Shown here one piece after another: positions 51,236 through 60,234 of a stretch of DNA of 64,000 nucleotides. The position numbers and the translations under genes were made by a program. The DNA is from Cytophagales bacterium. Its GTDB lineage: Bacteria > Bacteroidota > Bacteroidia > Cytophagales > Thermoflexibacteraceae. The notes below the pieces were generated by a model. That model was not told where the DNA came from, did no database searches, and was given only the letters and a program-made list of their open reading frames with translations. How positions within the stretch are numbered: the first letter of the stretch is position 1; each line of letters opens with the position of its first letter. Where the stretch lies: NCBI GenBank assembly GCA_013299115.1, contig JAAFKA010000026.1, positions 1 through 64,000 of the forward strand, read 5' to 3'.

Positions 51236-52333
51236 TTATTCGCCTAGCAACTGCTGTTGTTTTCTGATTTGCTCCCATGTTTCCAATCTTTTGTCTATTA
51301 GGGCAAACCACAAGGGCGGCACTAAGGCAAGTAAAATCATGGCGGGGTATCCTGCGGGCAGTTGCGGACTTTCCTCCACGTGGTTTAGTACCTGATAAGG
51401 CTTGGCTGCGTAGGCGTGGTGGTCGGAGTGGCGTTGGAGTTGAAACAAAAACCAATTACTCAACAATTCGTTTGCATTCCAAGAGTGCAAAGGCGTAACC
51501 CTTTCGTAGTAAACTTCCGTAACTTTTCGCCTTACGATGCCGTAATGTTCTATGTAATTGACAGCCTCTAACAAAGAAAAACCAATGATGCTTTGCAAGA
51601 TAAAAAATTTAGGAATTGCAACACTCCACACACCTTGCCAAAGACTTATTGCCAGCGTAAGTACCACACAAAACAGCACAGGCAAAGCCACATACCAAAG
51701 CATGGCGTTGTGAAAACTCCAAACAGGTAGATTTTTTCGTTGCAACCTTTCTGTTTCTAAATGCCAAGCACTTTGCCAGCCTTCTGTTACAGTCCGCCAC
51801 CAAAAAGTATAAAAACCTTCTCCTTTTCGGCTTGTGGCGGGGTCTTCGGGTGTAGCCACACGCACATGATGCCCTCGATTATGCTCGATGAAAAAGTGCA
51901 TATAGCAGACTTGCATCAACAAAAATTGGCTCAATAATTGGTCTGTTTTGCTTTTTTTATGCCCCAATTCATGAGCTACAGTGATGCCAATGCCCCCTGT
52001 CAATAAGGCTACACTTATCAAAAAACCAATCGAAGCTGTGCTGGTAAGTTGCTCATTTGCAACTACATAACAAGCCCAAACCAAAATAAAAGTTTGCACA
52101 ACTGCCCACAAATAAAGCACTACCCGAAAATAAGTATCGGCTGCCACCGTAGCTAATTGTTCTTTGCTGATATTTTCGCCATCTCTACCAATTAGGGTAT
52201 CGAGCAAGGGAATACAAACGAAGACAAAGATGATGAGGGTATAGTTCCAATAGTTACCCAGCCAATAACCAAGTAGCAGCAACAAAGGCAATAAAAAAGC
52301 TGCAAAAAAGCCTGTTTTTTTGAGAGTTTTCAT
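51236..52333 (-). CDS. alkB: Alkane 1-monooxygenase-like membrane di-iron enzyme
   Basis: This 365-residue protein has about six membrane helices and the AlkB histidine boxes: HELGHKKS near 121, HNRGHH near 150, NYIEHYGI and LQRHSDHH near 303. It hydroxylates terminal carbons of alkanes or fatty acids in the inner membrane and needs a rubredoxin system, which is not present nearby. The next gene upstream on the same strand is a flavin reductase-family protein 21 bp away. Confidence 0.9.
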   Translation of the reverse strand: MKTLKKTGFFAAFLLPLLLLLGYWLGNYWNYTLIIFVFVCIPLLDTLIGRDGENISKEQLATVAADTYFRVVLYLWAVVQTFILVWACYVVANEQLTSTASIGFLISVALLTGGIGITVAHELGHKKSKTDQLLSQFLLMQVCYMHFFIEHNRGHHVRVATPEDPATSRKGEGFYTFWWRTVTEGWQSAWHLETERLQRKNLPVWSFHNAMLWYVALPVLFCVVLTLAISLWQGVWSVAIPKFFILQSIIGFSLLEAVNYIEHYGIVRRKVTEVYYERVTPLHSWNANELLSNWFLFQLQRHSDHHAYAAKPYQVLNHVEESPQLPAGYPAMILLALVPPLWFALIDKRLETWEQIRKQQQLLGE

Positions 52334-52354
52334 AAAAGAATGGTAGTTATAATT

Positions 52355-53206
52355 TTATTCTTCTAACAACACTTTCCAAGCACCCAACAAATTTCCTTCG
52401 GCAAGGAGTCTTTGGGCTGTTTGGTGGCTGTTTTCGGTGGGTAGTTTGCTTGTTATCAGATTTTGTAAATCTTTGAGTTGTGGCAAATATTCTATGTTTG
52501 CCAGCCGAGCCAAGTTGTTGCCTGTCAATATTTTACTTGTTCTGATATTTGTAGGCAATTGGTCTATACCTATACCTTTGGTCTGCAAAGGTTTGGGAAT
52601 TTCAAACAAAGCATCAAAATTAGCCCTGCTGTACCAATCTCCTCCCAGACGAGCTACTAAATCTATTTTTTGAGGCGAAATCATACCTTTGGTATCTAAA
52701 ATTTCTTCTTTGATGTGCATAGCCAACACTTCGCAAAGTATCAAATTGCCTGCACCACCACCTGTACCTAACTCGATGATTTGGTTGATTTTACACTCAA
52801 AACTGACTGGAGACTCTGCTACGCGTGGCGGGCGGATTTGCAAAGACGGCAAGGGAGTAAGTCCTGCTTTTACAAATTCGTTTATGCCTTTTTCATATTC
52901 CGTACTTGCCAATGATGCTTGTTCTACTATATCAAAATTGACAACATTGATTACTACTTCTTTTACTTCCCACGCATTATTAAGGGTGTGTTTGGTGGTG
53001 TTATCTCTCACGCGACGAGCAGGAGAGAAAATCAAAATAGGCGGATTGGCACTAAACACATTGAAAAAACTAAATGGACTGAGATTAATATTGCCCTCTT
53101 GGTCTATGGTGCTGGCAAAGGCAATAGGACGCGGGGCTACTGCTCCTTGTATATAGGCTTGCAATACGCCTACGGCTACTTCAGAAGGTATGATAGTTTT
53201 ATACAT
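52355..53206 (-). CDS. Flavin reductase-family (DIM6/NTAB) FMN-binding protein
   Basis: This 283-residue protein has the split-barrel flavin reductase-like domain: GAVAPRPIAFASTIDQEGNI, LSPFSFFNVFSANPPILIFS, and VVINVVNFDIVEQASLAS. A C-terminal extension of about 80 residues carries LLAEGNLLGAWKVLLEE. It could reduce flavin or be a flavin-dependent oxidoreductase; with alkB 21 bp downstream it may serve electron supply, but this is positional only. Confidence 0.85.
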   Translation of the reverse strand: MYKTIIPSEVAVGVLQAYIQGAVAPRPIAFASTIDQEGNINLSPFSFFNVFSANPPILIFSPARRVRDNTTKHTLNNAWEVKEVVINVVNFDIVEQASLASTEYEKGINEFVKAGLTPLPSLQIRPPRVAESPVSFECKINQIIELGTGGGAGNLILCEVLAMHIKEEILDTKGMISPQKIDLVARLGGDWYSRANFDALFEIPKPLQTKGIGIDQLPTNIRTSKILTGNNLARLANIEYLPQLKDLQNLITSKLPTENSHQTAQRLLAEGNLLGAWKVLLEE

Positions 53207-53690
53207 ATTTTAAGTAGTTGTAAATTTTTGTTGGTAACAAATAAAGTATGATAGATTGGCTAAAAGTTATTAATACTAATTAGTGTTTTGTTATTTTTAT
53301 CTATTTTTGTACCTTGACAGAGAAAGTAAATTAGCGTAATCGTAGAGTTTTTACAAAAGTAACAAATTCGTTGTCAATTAATTAAACTATCATGCTTTTT
53401 TTACCATTATCTACTTTTTTGCAAAAAATATCGAGTAGAGTAAAATATGACGACAAAAAGAACTACGGATAAAATGATACGTATAACAGATACTTTGCAA
53501 CCAAACTACCAAAATCCAGAGCATTTATTTTACATTATTAAATGAAGTAGAGTTGGTGGAGTAAAGGAAATAGAAACAATGGAACTTAAAACTTAAAATT
53601 TTGTTAAAAAAGACAAACTTCTTTTCTTTTTTTGCGTTAAATTTATATATTTACACCATAAATCATTCTAAACCAAGCCAATTAACAGTC
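53207..53690. other. Intergenic region, no gene seen
   Basis: This 484-bp AT-rich gap lies between divergent genes. It has a TTTTG and a TATTTTTG (about 53,289 and 53,305), too close together for a good promoter, and no long palindromes or ORF with coding character. Confidence 0.6.
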
Positions 53691-54113
53691 ATGATAAAAA
53701 AACTACTTTATATAGCCCTTTGTGGTGGTCTTTTATTAGCCCATGTCAAACCACAAGCTATGGCAACTAATAGTCCGTTGCCCCAAACTACACCTGTTTC
53801 TTTGCCTCTTAGTGGCGTAAATGGCAGCAATGACGAAAAATTATATACCAGTAGTCAGCTTACTGTTTCTAATCTCTATCCAAATCCTGCTGATAATTAT
53901 GTAGAATTGGATTATTCTCTGCAAGAGCAAAACCTCGATGCCCGATTGACCATACGCAATGTATTGGGCTTAGTTGTAGGTGAATATGGTTTGGTGGTGC
54001 ATGGTAGCAAGCTCCACATAGATACTAGCCATCTGTCAGCGGGGGTTTATTTTTACACTTTGTCTTTGCACAATAAAAATGTGGTTACCAAAAAATTGTT
54101 AATTAGAAACTAA
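53691..54113 (+). CDS. Secreted protein with T9SS type A sorting tail
   Basis: This 140-residue protein has a signal peptide (LLYIALCGGLLLAHVKPQAM), a short linker, then a T9SS C-terminal sorting domain: TVSNLYPNPADNYVELDYSL, a middle beta segment, and GVYFYTLSLHNKNVVTKKLL followed by IRN at the end. It consists of little more than the sorting tail, so it may be a small cargo or a truncated adhesin. ATG 53691 starts the signal peptide. Confidence 0.85.
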   Translation: MIKKLLYIALCGGLLLAHVKPQAMATNSPLPQTTPVSLPLSGVNGSNDEKLYTSSQLTVSNLYPNPADNYVELDYSLQEQNLDARLTIRNVLGLVVGEYGLVVHGSKLHIDTSHLSAGVYFYTLSLHNKNVVTKKLLIRN

Positions 54114-54256
54114 AGGTGCTAACTAAAAGCCTCTAACCATTAACAGTTTATTAACAAAGCACTATTCGCAAACAAACCCCGTTGTCGTTGTATCTTTTGG
54201 TGGCTCAAATTACTTTTTTCAGGTTTTTCTTTGGTTTTGATGTATAAATAGTTGCA

Positions 54257-55420
54257 TTATTCAATCAAAGCAAAAGCTTGTTTCAAGTCTGCTATTAACA
54301 GGTCGGCATCTTCTAAGCCTATGTAAAAACGTATGATGTTATAGGGCAGGGTCGTATTGGCGTAGTTTGCCGAGTCGTACAAGGCACAAGCAGGGAAAAT
54401 CAAAGATTCGTAGCCACCCCATGAAGCCCCCATGAGAAACCTCGACAGGGAATTGCAAAACTTTTCGGTTTGGGCTAAGTCAGCTTTGAGGAGAATGGAA
54501 AATTGTCCACCACCTTGTTTCATTTGCTTTTTGGCAAGGTCGTACTGCGGATTTTTCTTGTCGTGAGGATAATAAATTTTTTCTACAAGGTCTTGGTCTT
54601 TCAGAAACTTGACCACTTTTTTAGTTGTTTTGGCTACTCTTTTCAACCGAATAGGCAAAGTTCGCAAACCTCGCAAGAGCAACCACGCATTAAAAGGGGA
54701 AATAATGCCCCCCAACGTCATAAATTCACCTGCAAAAATCTTGTCAATCATGGCTTGTGAGCTACACAATACCCCACCCACCGCATCACTATGTCCGCAG
54801 ATGTATTTGGTGGCGGAGTGTACGGTCATGTCTATGCCCATCGTGATAGGAGTTTGGTTCAGGGGCGTCGCATAGCTATTGTCTATAATGGTGAGGCAGT
54901 TGTGTTTTTTTGCAATTTTGACTACGGCAGCTATGTCTTGCAACTCAAAGGTAAAACTATTGGGACTTTCCAAAAACAACAGTTTGGTATTGGGTTGTAT
55001 GGCTTTCTCAAAATTTCTGGCTTTTGTACCATCTACAAACGTAACTTGTACGCCAAATTTTGCTAACAGCACAGCCAACAATTTATAAGTCCAAGAATAT
55101 GGTTTTTGTACACATACCACGTGGTCGCCAGCCTGTACGTTGTTCATAACGGCTGCTGCTACGGCTGCACTGCCACTACCAAAACTCAACGCTGCTTCGG
55201 CTTGCTCTAAGGCTGCCATTTTTTTGTTCAGTAAGTCTATGGTTGGGTTGTTACCTCTGGTATAAAAAGGTGTGCTACTCTCGTTTTTTAGGGCATTTCG
55301 CATCATCTCTACGTTGCGAAACACAAAATTTGAGGTTTGGAAAATTGGCGGAACCGTAGCCTGATAGTATTGCTGACGTTCTTCGCCTAACTCGTTGAGA
55401 ATAAAAGATATATCGGACAT
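54257..55420 (-). CDS. Cys/Met-metabolism PLP-dependent enzyme
   Basis: This 387-residue fold-type I enzyme of the cystathionine gamma-synthase/beta-lyase group shows FYTRGNNPTIDLLNKKMAAL, ALSFGSGSAAVAAAVMNNVQ, LTIIDNSYATPLNQTPI and the PLP Lys in HSATKYICGHSDAVGG near 206. It makes or breaks transsulfuration intermediates. The exact reaction cannot be told from these motifs; a gamma-synthase or gamma-lyase are equal options. Confidence 0.85.
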   Translation of the reverse strand: MSDISFILNELGEERQQYYQATVPPIFQTSNFVFRNVEMMRNALKNESSTPFYTRGNNPTIDLLNKKMAALEQAEAALSFGSGSAAVAAAVMNNVQAGDHVVCVQKPYSWTYKLLAVLLAKFGVQVTFVDGTKARNFEKAIQPNTKLLFLESPNSFTFELQDIAAVVKIAKKHNCLTIIDNSYATPLNQTPITMGIDMTVHSATKYICGHSDAVGGVLCSSQAMIDKIFAGEFMTLGGIISPFNAWLLLRGLRTLPIRLKRVAKTTKKVVKFLKDQDLVEKIYYPHDKKNPQYDLAKKQMKQGGGQFSILLKADLAQTEKFCNSLSRFLMGASWGGYESLIFPACALYDSANYANTTLPYNIIRFYIGLEDADLLIADLKQAFALIE

Positions 55421-55844
55421 AAACTTGGGTAGAATACCTGTTTTATTATTTTTTGCTTGTAATTAATACTTAGGGCAGTCTTAATTTGAAAAGGCAAGTT
55501 ACATTATTTTTACTGATATTGTCCTATTAAAATTCTCATTCTTTTTCGTGTCCTTCTAATAAATCAAGTATAGCAAATATTTTTTGCTTTTCGAGCCTTG
55601 TGAATATCATTTTCAAAAACAACTTATTCAGCCTCATAAACAAAACTGCCACACCATATAAAATTTAAACTTGGAATAAAATTTACCAAAAAATAATATC
55701 CTTATTATTTGCTTATTAACTTCGTACCTTGTTTTTTTGTTTTGAGTATAAAATTACACTGCTAATTTCTTATATGGTGGTAAATATGAAACTTTTATTA
55801 GCCAACTGCCGTAGCTTTATAAACAACTTAACACACCTACTCCT
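55421..55844. other. Upstream region of the candidate defence operon
   Basis: This 424-bp AT-rich gap separates divergent units. It contains ACCTTGTTTTTTTGTTTTGA and several T-rich runs but no clear full promoter, operator or ORF. Confidence 0.5.
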
Positions 55845-56264
55845 ATGTTATTTGAGCCAAAAGAGTTAATTTTAGCAGACTACTCCAAAGATGAGTATTG
55901 CTATGCTGCCTATGTGCTGTATTATGCAGATGACCACCACCAAGAAATAACTTACAAAGAAGCACAAGAAAGGTATAAAAAAAAGCAAGCTTTCTTTGCC
56001 TATGTTCGTTATCTTAACGGAGAAAAAGAATTGGTACCTCTCATGGACTTGCACCGTTTTGATGTAGAAATAGATGACTATGTTTTCTACAGACTTGATT
56101 CTTATAGTCGTTATTCTATAGAAGACAAAGCAAAGGTGCTTAGTCTAAACCTGCCCACTTCTCTGCAAATTGCCTATATGAAAAATGGTAAACTACAAGA
56201 AACAACTATAGGACTTGGCGATTTTAGAGTTGTCAGAAACAACAGAAATGTAAACAAAAGGTAA
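55845..56264 (+). CDS. Stand-alone Tudor/SH3-like protein, first gene of the ATPase-TIR-like operon
   Basis: This 139-residue protein resembles the N-terminal 150 residues of the next gene: ILADYSKDEYCYAAYV against VLADHTADEYCYIAQV, then YVRYLNGEKELVPL against YFVRYFSGDKEWLPF, then FDVEIDDYVFYR against FDLESGDTVFYK. Short beta strands and the D-x-Y-x-Y-x-A-x-V start recall Tudor/SH3-type barrels. It ends 16 bp before the ATPase gene. Likely role: a free copy of the recognition or regulatory domain of the ATPase. Confidence 0.7.
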   Translation: MLFEPKELILADYSKDEYCYAAYVLYYADDHHQEITYKEAQERYKKKQAFFAYVRYLNGEKELVPLMDLHRFDVEIDDYVFYRLDSYSRYSIEDKAKVLSLNLPTSLQIAYMKNGKLQETTIGLGDFRVVRNNRNVNKR

Positions 56265-56280
56265 TCTAATGATTAAATAA

Positions 56281-58647
56281 ATGAAAACTATCTTCTTAGA
56301 AGGTGATTATGTCTTGGCAGACCACACAGCAGACGAATATTGCTACATAGCCCAAGTAAAAGGTATAGCTCTTTTATACAGTACCATTGGTTTTGTGAAA
56401 ATCACAGAAAAGGAAGCACAAGATTTTATAGCCGAACAACTTGGCAAGGGAAATAGCAACGAGTCAGACCAAATAGGTTTGTACTATTTTGTGCGTTATT
56501 TTTCAGGAGACAAAGAATGGTTGCCTTTTAGCGAAGTCTATGAGTTTGATTTAGAATCAGGCGATACAGTTTTTTATAAACCCAAAACACAACATTTTTT
56601 TTCTCAAACCAAAAATTTTGAAATCAAAAACGTAGATTTACACAAACAGCAAATTACTGGATTATTTAAAAATAAAGAGGAAATTGCTACGCTTGCCCAA
56701 ATTAGAGTGATTAGACGGACTAAAAAAGAAAGTGTGGCAAAGGTAGAAACTTTTTATGTAGAAAATAGAAGTTCTTTACTCAATGAATACGAACAACTTT
56801 TAGAATCTTATGAAACCAATCCAACCTTAGCAGGTTGTGAGGAGTTGCTTGCTATTTGCGAAGACTTAAATGACAAAGAAAAAATAAAAATTGTGCTTGA
56901 TTTGTTTTTTGATACTGACAATGGCAAAATACCTTCCATAGAAAAAACAGGAGATATAGAAGTTATTGGAAGATATGTAAAATTGTTAGAGAAGCAAACA
57001 GATACCTTAAAAGACTTGAAAGAGGACAAAGAGGGAGCAGTGGGTAGTAAAAATAAGGAAAGTATAGATTATTTAGAAGAACAAATTAGGGATATAGAAC
57101 GAAAAACCAACGAAAAAATAAATTTACAAGCAAATTTACAGTTGGAGCAAGTAATCTTTGAGCATACCAACTATTTTGTTGCGATTGATTGGAAATTAAA
57201 ACCTCGTATTAATTTATTGTTGGGCAACAATGCGTATGGCAAGAGTTATTTACTCAAATTATTGACTGCCATTATGCGAAAAAAAGACCCTCTACGCAAT
57301 ATTTTAAAACATTTTCAAGAAACAAAAATCAAGAAATATGACGATTGGAAAATAGATATTACTTACAACAGAAAAAAAGAAAACAAAGAAGAAAAACTTA
57401 CTACAAGTTTCTCTTATGATGTTTCTATGGGTAGTAAAGCCTTTTACAAAGGAGATGAAGGGCTGATACCTGTATTGGCTATTCCTGCGGTGCGGTTTCT
57501 GAATCAAAATACAGACTCTATTGCCAAACCTGCAAGAAAAGATAACAAGGCTATCAAACTGTCGCAATACGCTACTGATGATTTTCTTCGAGGAGTCCCC
57601 TCCACTGAAACTTTGTATCATGTCATAGATTACATAGAGGAGTTGAGCAAAGCTGAAGGTAGTAATAAAGCAAAAGAACTGTTTGTGATGCTTGCAGATG
57701 TACTGGGGAAATTGACCAAAGATGAATATCCCTACAAAGCATACGAACTTTATTATGACAAGGGGCAAATCACAGACAGAGATATAACCATCAAGTTGAA
57801 AACTATCTACAAAGAAAATGAAGATAGTGAAACGCATCTTTTTGATGATAATACCCGTTTGCAATTTGTTTCTAATGGCGTGTTGTCCATTTTTGCGATT
57901 TTTACCATAATTTATTTTTATCTTCGAGATATTTGGACTTCACCAGAGTATGGTAAAGTAGTGGCTGAAAATGAAATCAATCAACAATCAGGTATTGTCA
58001 TCATAGACGAAATAGATGCACATTTGCACCCTTCGTGGAAAAGAAAAATAATTGAATTGCTTGTCGAAAAATTTCCGAATGTACAGTTTATTTTGACTGC
58101 ACACAGCCCTTTGATAGCTGCGGGGTGTTATGCGGGCGAAGTATCTATTATTCGTTTTGACGAAATCCAAAGAGGCTTTATACTTGAACAACAAGAACAT
58201 GATTTTATTGGCGACCTTCCCGAAGAAGTATTGTTAGAGTGGTTTAACTTGCCTTCTGTCTATGATGAAAAGTATGAAGAATGGTATAAATTATATGCTG
58301 CGTATAAGGAAAACCCCAAGAGCGTGGAAGGTAAAAAAGTGCAGGAACTTATTGAGGATTTAAAAAAACTAAATGCCAAAATAGACAGTGGAGCAAAACT
58401 TTCTACAAAGGAAACACATGATTATCGAAAGATGTATAGGCAATATATTTCGTTTAGAGAACTAGAAGACGGCATTAGTGATGCCCCATTGGTGGACAAA
58501 CTAAGCAGAAAAATAGCAGAGTTAAAAAACGAAATAGAGCAACTAAAGGCTGACAATAAAAAATTGGCAGAGCAACAAACTCTTGTCCCCAAAACTAATA
58601 CGCCCAAACGGAAAACAACTAACAAGAAAACAGATGAAAATTCATGA
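56281..58647 (+). CDS. SMC/OLD-type ATPase with Tudor-like N-terminus (putative defence sensor)
   Basis: This 788-residue protein has an N-terminal domain (1-150) paralogous to the previous protein, a helical region (150-285), and an AAA_15/AAA_21-type ABC ATPase. The ATPase carries INLLLGNNAYGKSYLLKLL (Walker A, 315-322), IVIIDEIDAHLHPSW (Walker B, about 572) and the switch His in QFILTAHSPLIAAG. A C-terminal coiled coil and a Lys-rich tail follow (ELKNEIEQLKADNKKLAEQQ). The layout is like the ATPases of PARIS, Septu, retron and OLD-type anti-phage systems. It overlaps the next gene by 14 bp. Confidence 0.8.
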   Translation: MKTIFLEGDYVLADHTADEYCYIAQVKGIALLYSTIGFVKITEKEAQDFIAEQLGKGNSNESDQIGLYYFVRYFSGDKEWLPFSEVYEFDLESGDTVFYKPKTQHFFSQTKNFEIKNVDLHKQQITGLFKNKEEIATLAQIRVIRRTKKESVAKVETFYVENRSSLLNEYEQLLESYETNPTLAGCEELLAICEDLNDKEKIKIVLDLFFDTDNGKIPSIEKTGDIEVIGRYVKLLEKQTDTLKDLKEDKEGAVGSKNKESIDYLEEQIRDIERKTNEKINLQANLQLEQVIFEHTNYFVAIDWKLKPRINLLLGNNAYGKSYLLKLLTAIMRKKDPLRNILKHFQETKIKKYDDWKIDITYNRKKENKEEKLTTSFSYDVSMGSKAFYKGDEGLIPVLAIPAVRFLNQNTDSIAKPARKDNKAIKLSQYATDDFLRGVPSTETLYHVIDYIEELSKAEGSNKAKELFVMLADVLGKLTKDEYPYKAYELYYDKGQITDRDITIKLKTIYKENEDSETHLFDDNTRLQFVSNGVLSIFAIFTIIYFYLRDIWTSPEYGKVVAENEINQQSGIVIIDEIDAHLHPSWKRKIIELLVEKFPNVQFILTAHSPLIAAGCYAGEVSIIRFDEIQRGFILEQQEHDFIGDLPEEVLLEWFNLPSVYDEKYEEWYKLYAAYKENPKSVEGKKVQELIEDLKKLNAKIDSGAKLSTKETHDYRKMYRQYISFRELEDGISDAPLVDKLSRKIAELKNEIEQLKADNKKLAEQQTLVPKTNTPKRKTTNKKTDENS

Positions 58648-59581
58648 TTTTCCTCCTTATGCAAGCATAGATAGTGAGAGTATTCGCAAGATACTCTTAG
58701 CTATTGTTTGGGCAGGTACTTATGATGACAAAAACATAGGTAGGAAAGATATGTTGGTTAGTACTTTGAATGGATTAGCTAAAAACTATGCAATGGTGCA
58801 AGGAATAGGCAGAGATGATATTTTGCCTTTATTTAAAGACGTACTACTTTTCAAAGGCAAAAGTCCCTTTGATATAGAAGGAGAAATACCTCCTCATAAT
58901 CTATGGCTCTTGCTATCGGCTTTGTATGCCTATGTAGGCATAAGAGAAACACAGCCAGATGAATCCGTAGGTGGTTTAGAAAACTTGGAGAATAAACTTG
59001 AAGGCAAGGTCAGTTACACCTCGCCGCCTAAAGCTGTCCTGCGATTAGTTTCTTATAGAAAGGAAAAATCAACCATAAAAATTTGTATTTTCTGTACTTC
59101 ACAAGACCTTTTGTATGCACTGTTAGTAAAAACTTATTTATTGCAAGAATTAAAAAATACGACTATTTATATTTGTATTGACAATGAAATACAAGGCGTA
59201 ATTAAGGAAGGCCAGCAAATATTGTTAGAAAATTTGCACCTCTGCCTTGTTATTTTATCTGCTAACTTATTAGAAACCAAAGAAAAACTAAATAGTCTTT
59301 ATGAGGCAATTCACAAAGAGCAAGATGAAAAACCATTTATTGTTATCAAGACAGATGAAACAGACGAAACCAAATTAGAAAAGCAAATGGCACTATTAGA
59401 CTCTGCAAATAGCAAGGACTTTCCTAAAATGAAAAGTTTAGAGCCTTTACACAAAAGTATTAGTGTGCGTAAGCCTAAAAAAATTGTATCTTTCGCCAAA
59501 AAAGATTACCCAAATATTGAGAATAGTCTTAAACAACTAAAAGCAGAAATAAAAAAAAGTCTTAAAGAACTTTTGGGGTAA
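58634..59581 (+). CDS. Protein with TIR-like C-terminal domain (putative effector)
   Basis: This 315-residue protein has a helical N-terminal half (1-120) like an effector-associated domain. Its C-terminal domain (about 148-260) has the strand order of TIR folds: IKICIFCTSQDLLYALL, then TIYICIDNEIQG, then GQQILLENLHLCLVILSANL near 193-213, then KPFIVIKTDE. The GQ...LENLHLCLVILSAN stretch matches the TIR helix-strand block best. A catalytic Glu typical of NADases cannot be placed with certainty. ATG 58634 (MKIHDFPPYA) overlaps the ATPase end, indicating coupled translation; an upstream start at 58583 is less likely. Confidence 0.6.
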   Translation: MKIHDFPPYASIDSESIRKILLAIVWAGTYDDKNIGRKDMLVSTLNGLAKNYAMVQGIGRDDILPLFKDVLLFKGKSPFDIEGEIPPHNLWLLLSALYAYVGIRETQPDESVGGLENLENKLEGKVSYTSPPKAVLRLVSYRKEKSTIKICIFCTSQDLLYALLVKTYLLQELKNTTIYICIDNEIQGVIKEGQQILLENLHLCLVILSANLLETKEKLNSLYEAIHKEQDEKPFIVIKTDETDETKLEKQMALLDSANSKDFPKMKSLEPLHKSISVRKPKKIVSFAKKDYPNIENSLKQLKAEIKKSLKELLG

Positions 59582-59591
59582 AATCCATTCC

Positions 59592-60140
59592 TCAATACGC
59601 CTTTTTCGCCTCTGTATTCATCACCAACTGTTTTTTATCAAAAACTACAGTCCACATACCCACCAACTTGCCGTTTAGCGTAACAGGCGAAGTGTAAATA
59701 ATGGCAGTATCGTCTATTTTCTGAATATTGGCAGTGGACTCCACACTATTGGCATCATTGTAAAAATAGGCTTGCAAGAGTTGCTTTTCTTTCTCAAAAA
59801 CAGCTTGTTGGGCTTCGCAAACCAACCGAACTGCTGTTACGTACAAAAAAGGTTTGTTTCCAGTCCAATAATTTTCGGTTTTGCACACAAAAGGCTGCGT
59901 AGCATCGGTTTTAGCCAAAAAAATTTCGGTCAGAGCCTCCACATTTTGCTTGCCCAATCTATCTACGTTTTCCAACAACTGAGCATCTGTAACTCGTTTA
60001 ATTTTTCGGCTTTTCATACCTTCAGCTATAAATTCTCGGCTTTTGCGGTCTTGTTGTGGCGAACAAGCAAACAAAACGACCAAACAAAGCCCGCCACAAA
60101 CTTGCAGCAATGCTCGAATAAATGATAAAATTGGTGTCAT
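59592..60140 (-). CDS. Uncharacterised lipoprotein, DUF3365-like
   Basis: This 182-residue protein has a lipoprotein signal (ALLQVCGGLCLVVLFACS, Cys about 26) and a soluble domain with a late GKLVGMWTVVFDKKQLV. The helix-rich body followed by a short strand pattern recalls DUF3365/Tll0287-like sensor domains, but no CxxCH is present. ATG 60140 starts the signal; the frame is open to 60230. It is convergent with the TIR-like gene, 10 bp apart. Confidence 0.6.
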   Translation of the reverse strand: MTPILSFIRALLQVCGGLCLVVLFACSPQQDRKSREFIAEGMKSRKIKRVTDAQLLENVDRLGKQNVEALTEIFLAKTDATQPFVCKTENYWTGNKPFLYVTAVRLVCEAQQAVFEKEKQLLQAYFYNDANSVESTANIQKIDDTAIIYTSPVTLNGKLVGMWTVVFDKKQLVMNTEAKKAY

Positions 60141-60234
60141 CTTTTTGTTTTTGGTGGCAAAGGTAACTTTATACAAACAGAAAGCTAAATTCAGTTTTTT
60201 TACTTTCACATTTTTACCTTCTTGTGGCATTACC

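Noticed and set aside
53287-53313. Promoter TTTTG / TATTTTTG
   Set aside because: The spacer is only about 10 nt, about half the usual distance, and no gene starts nearby.
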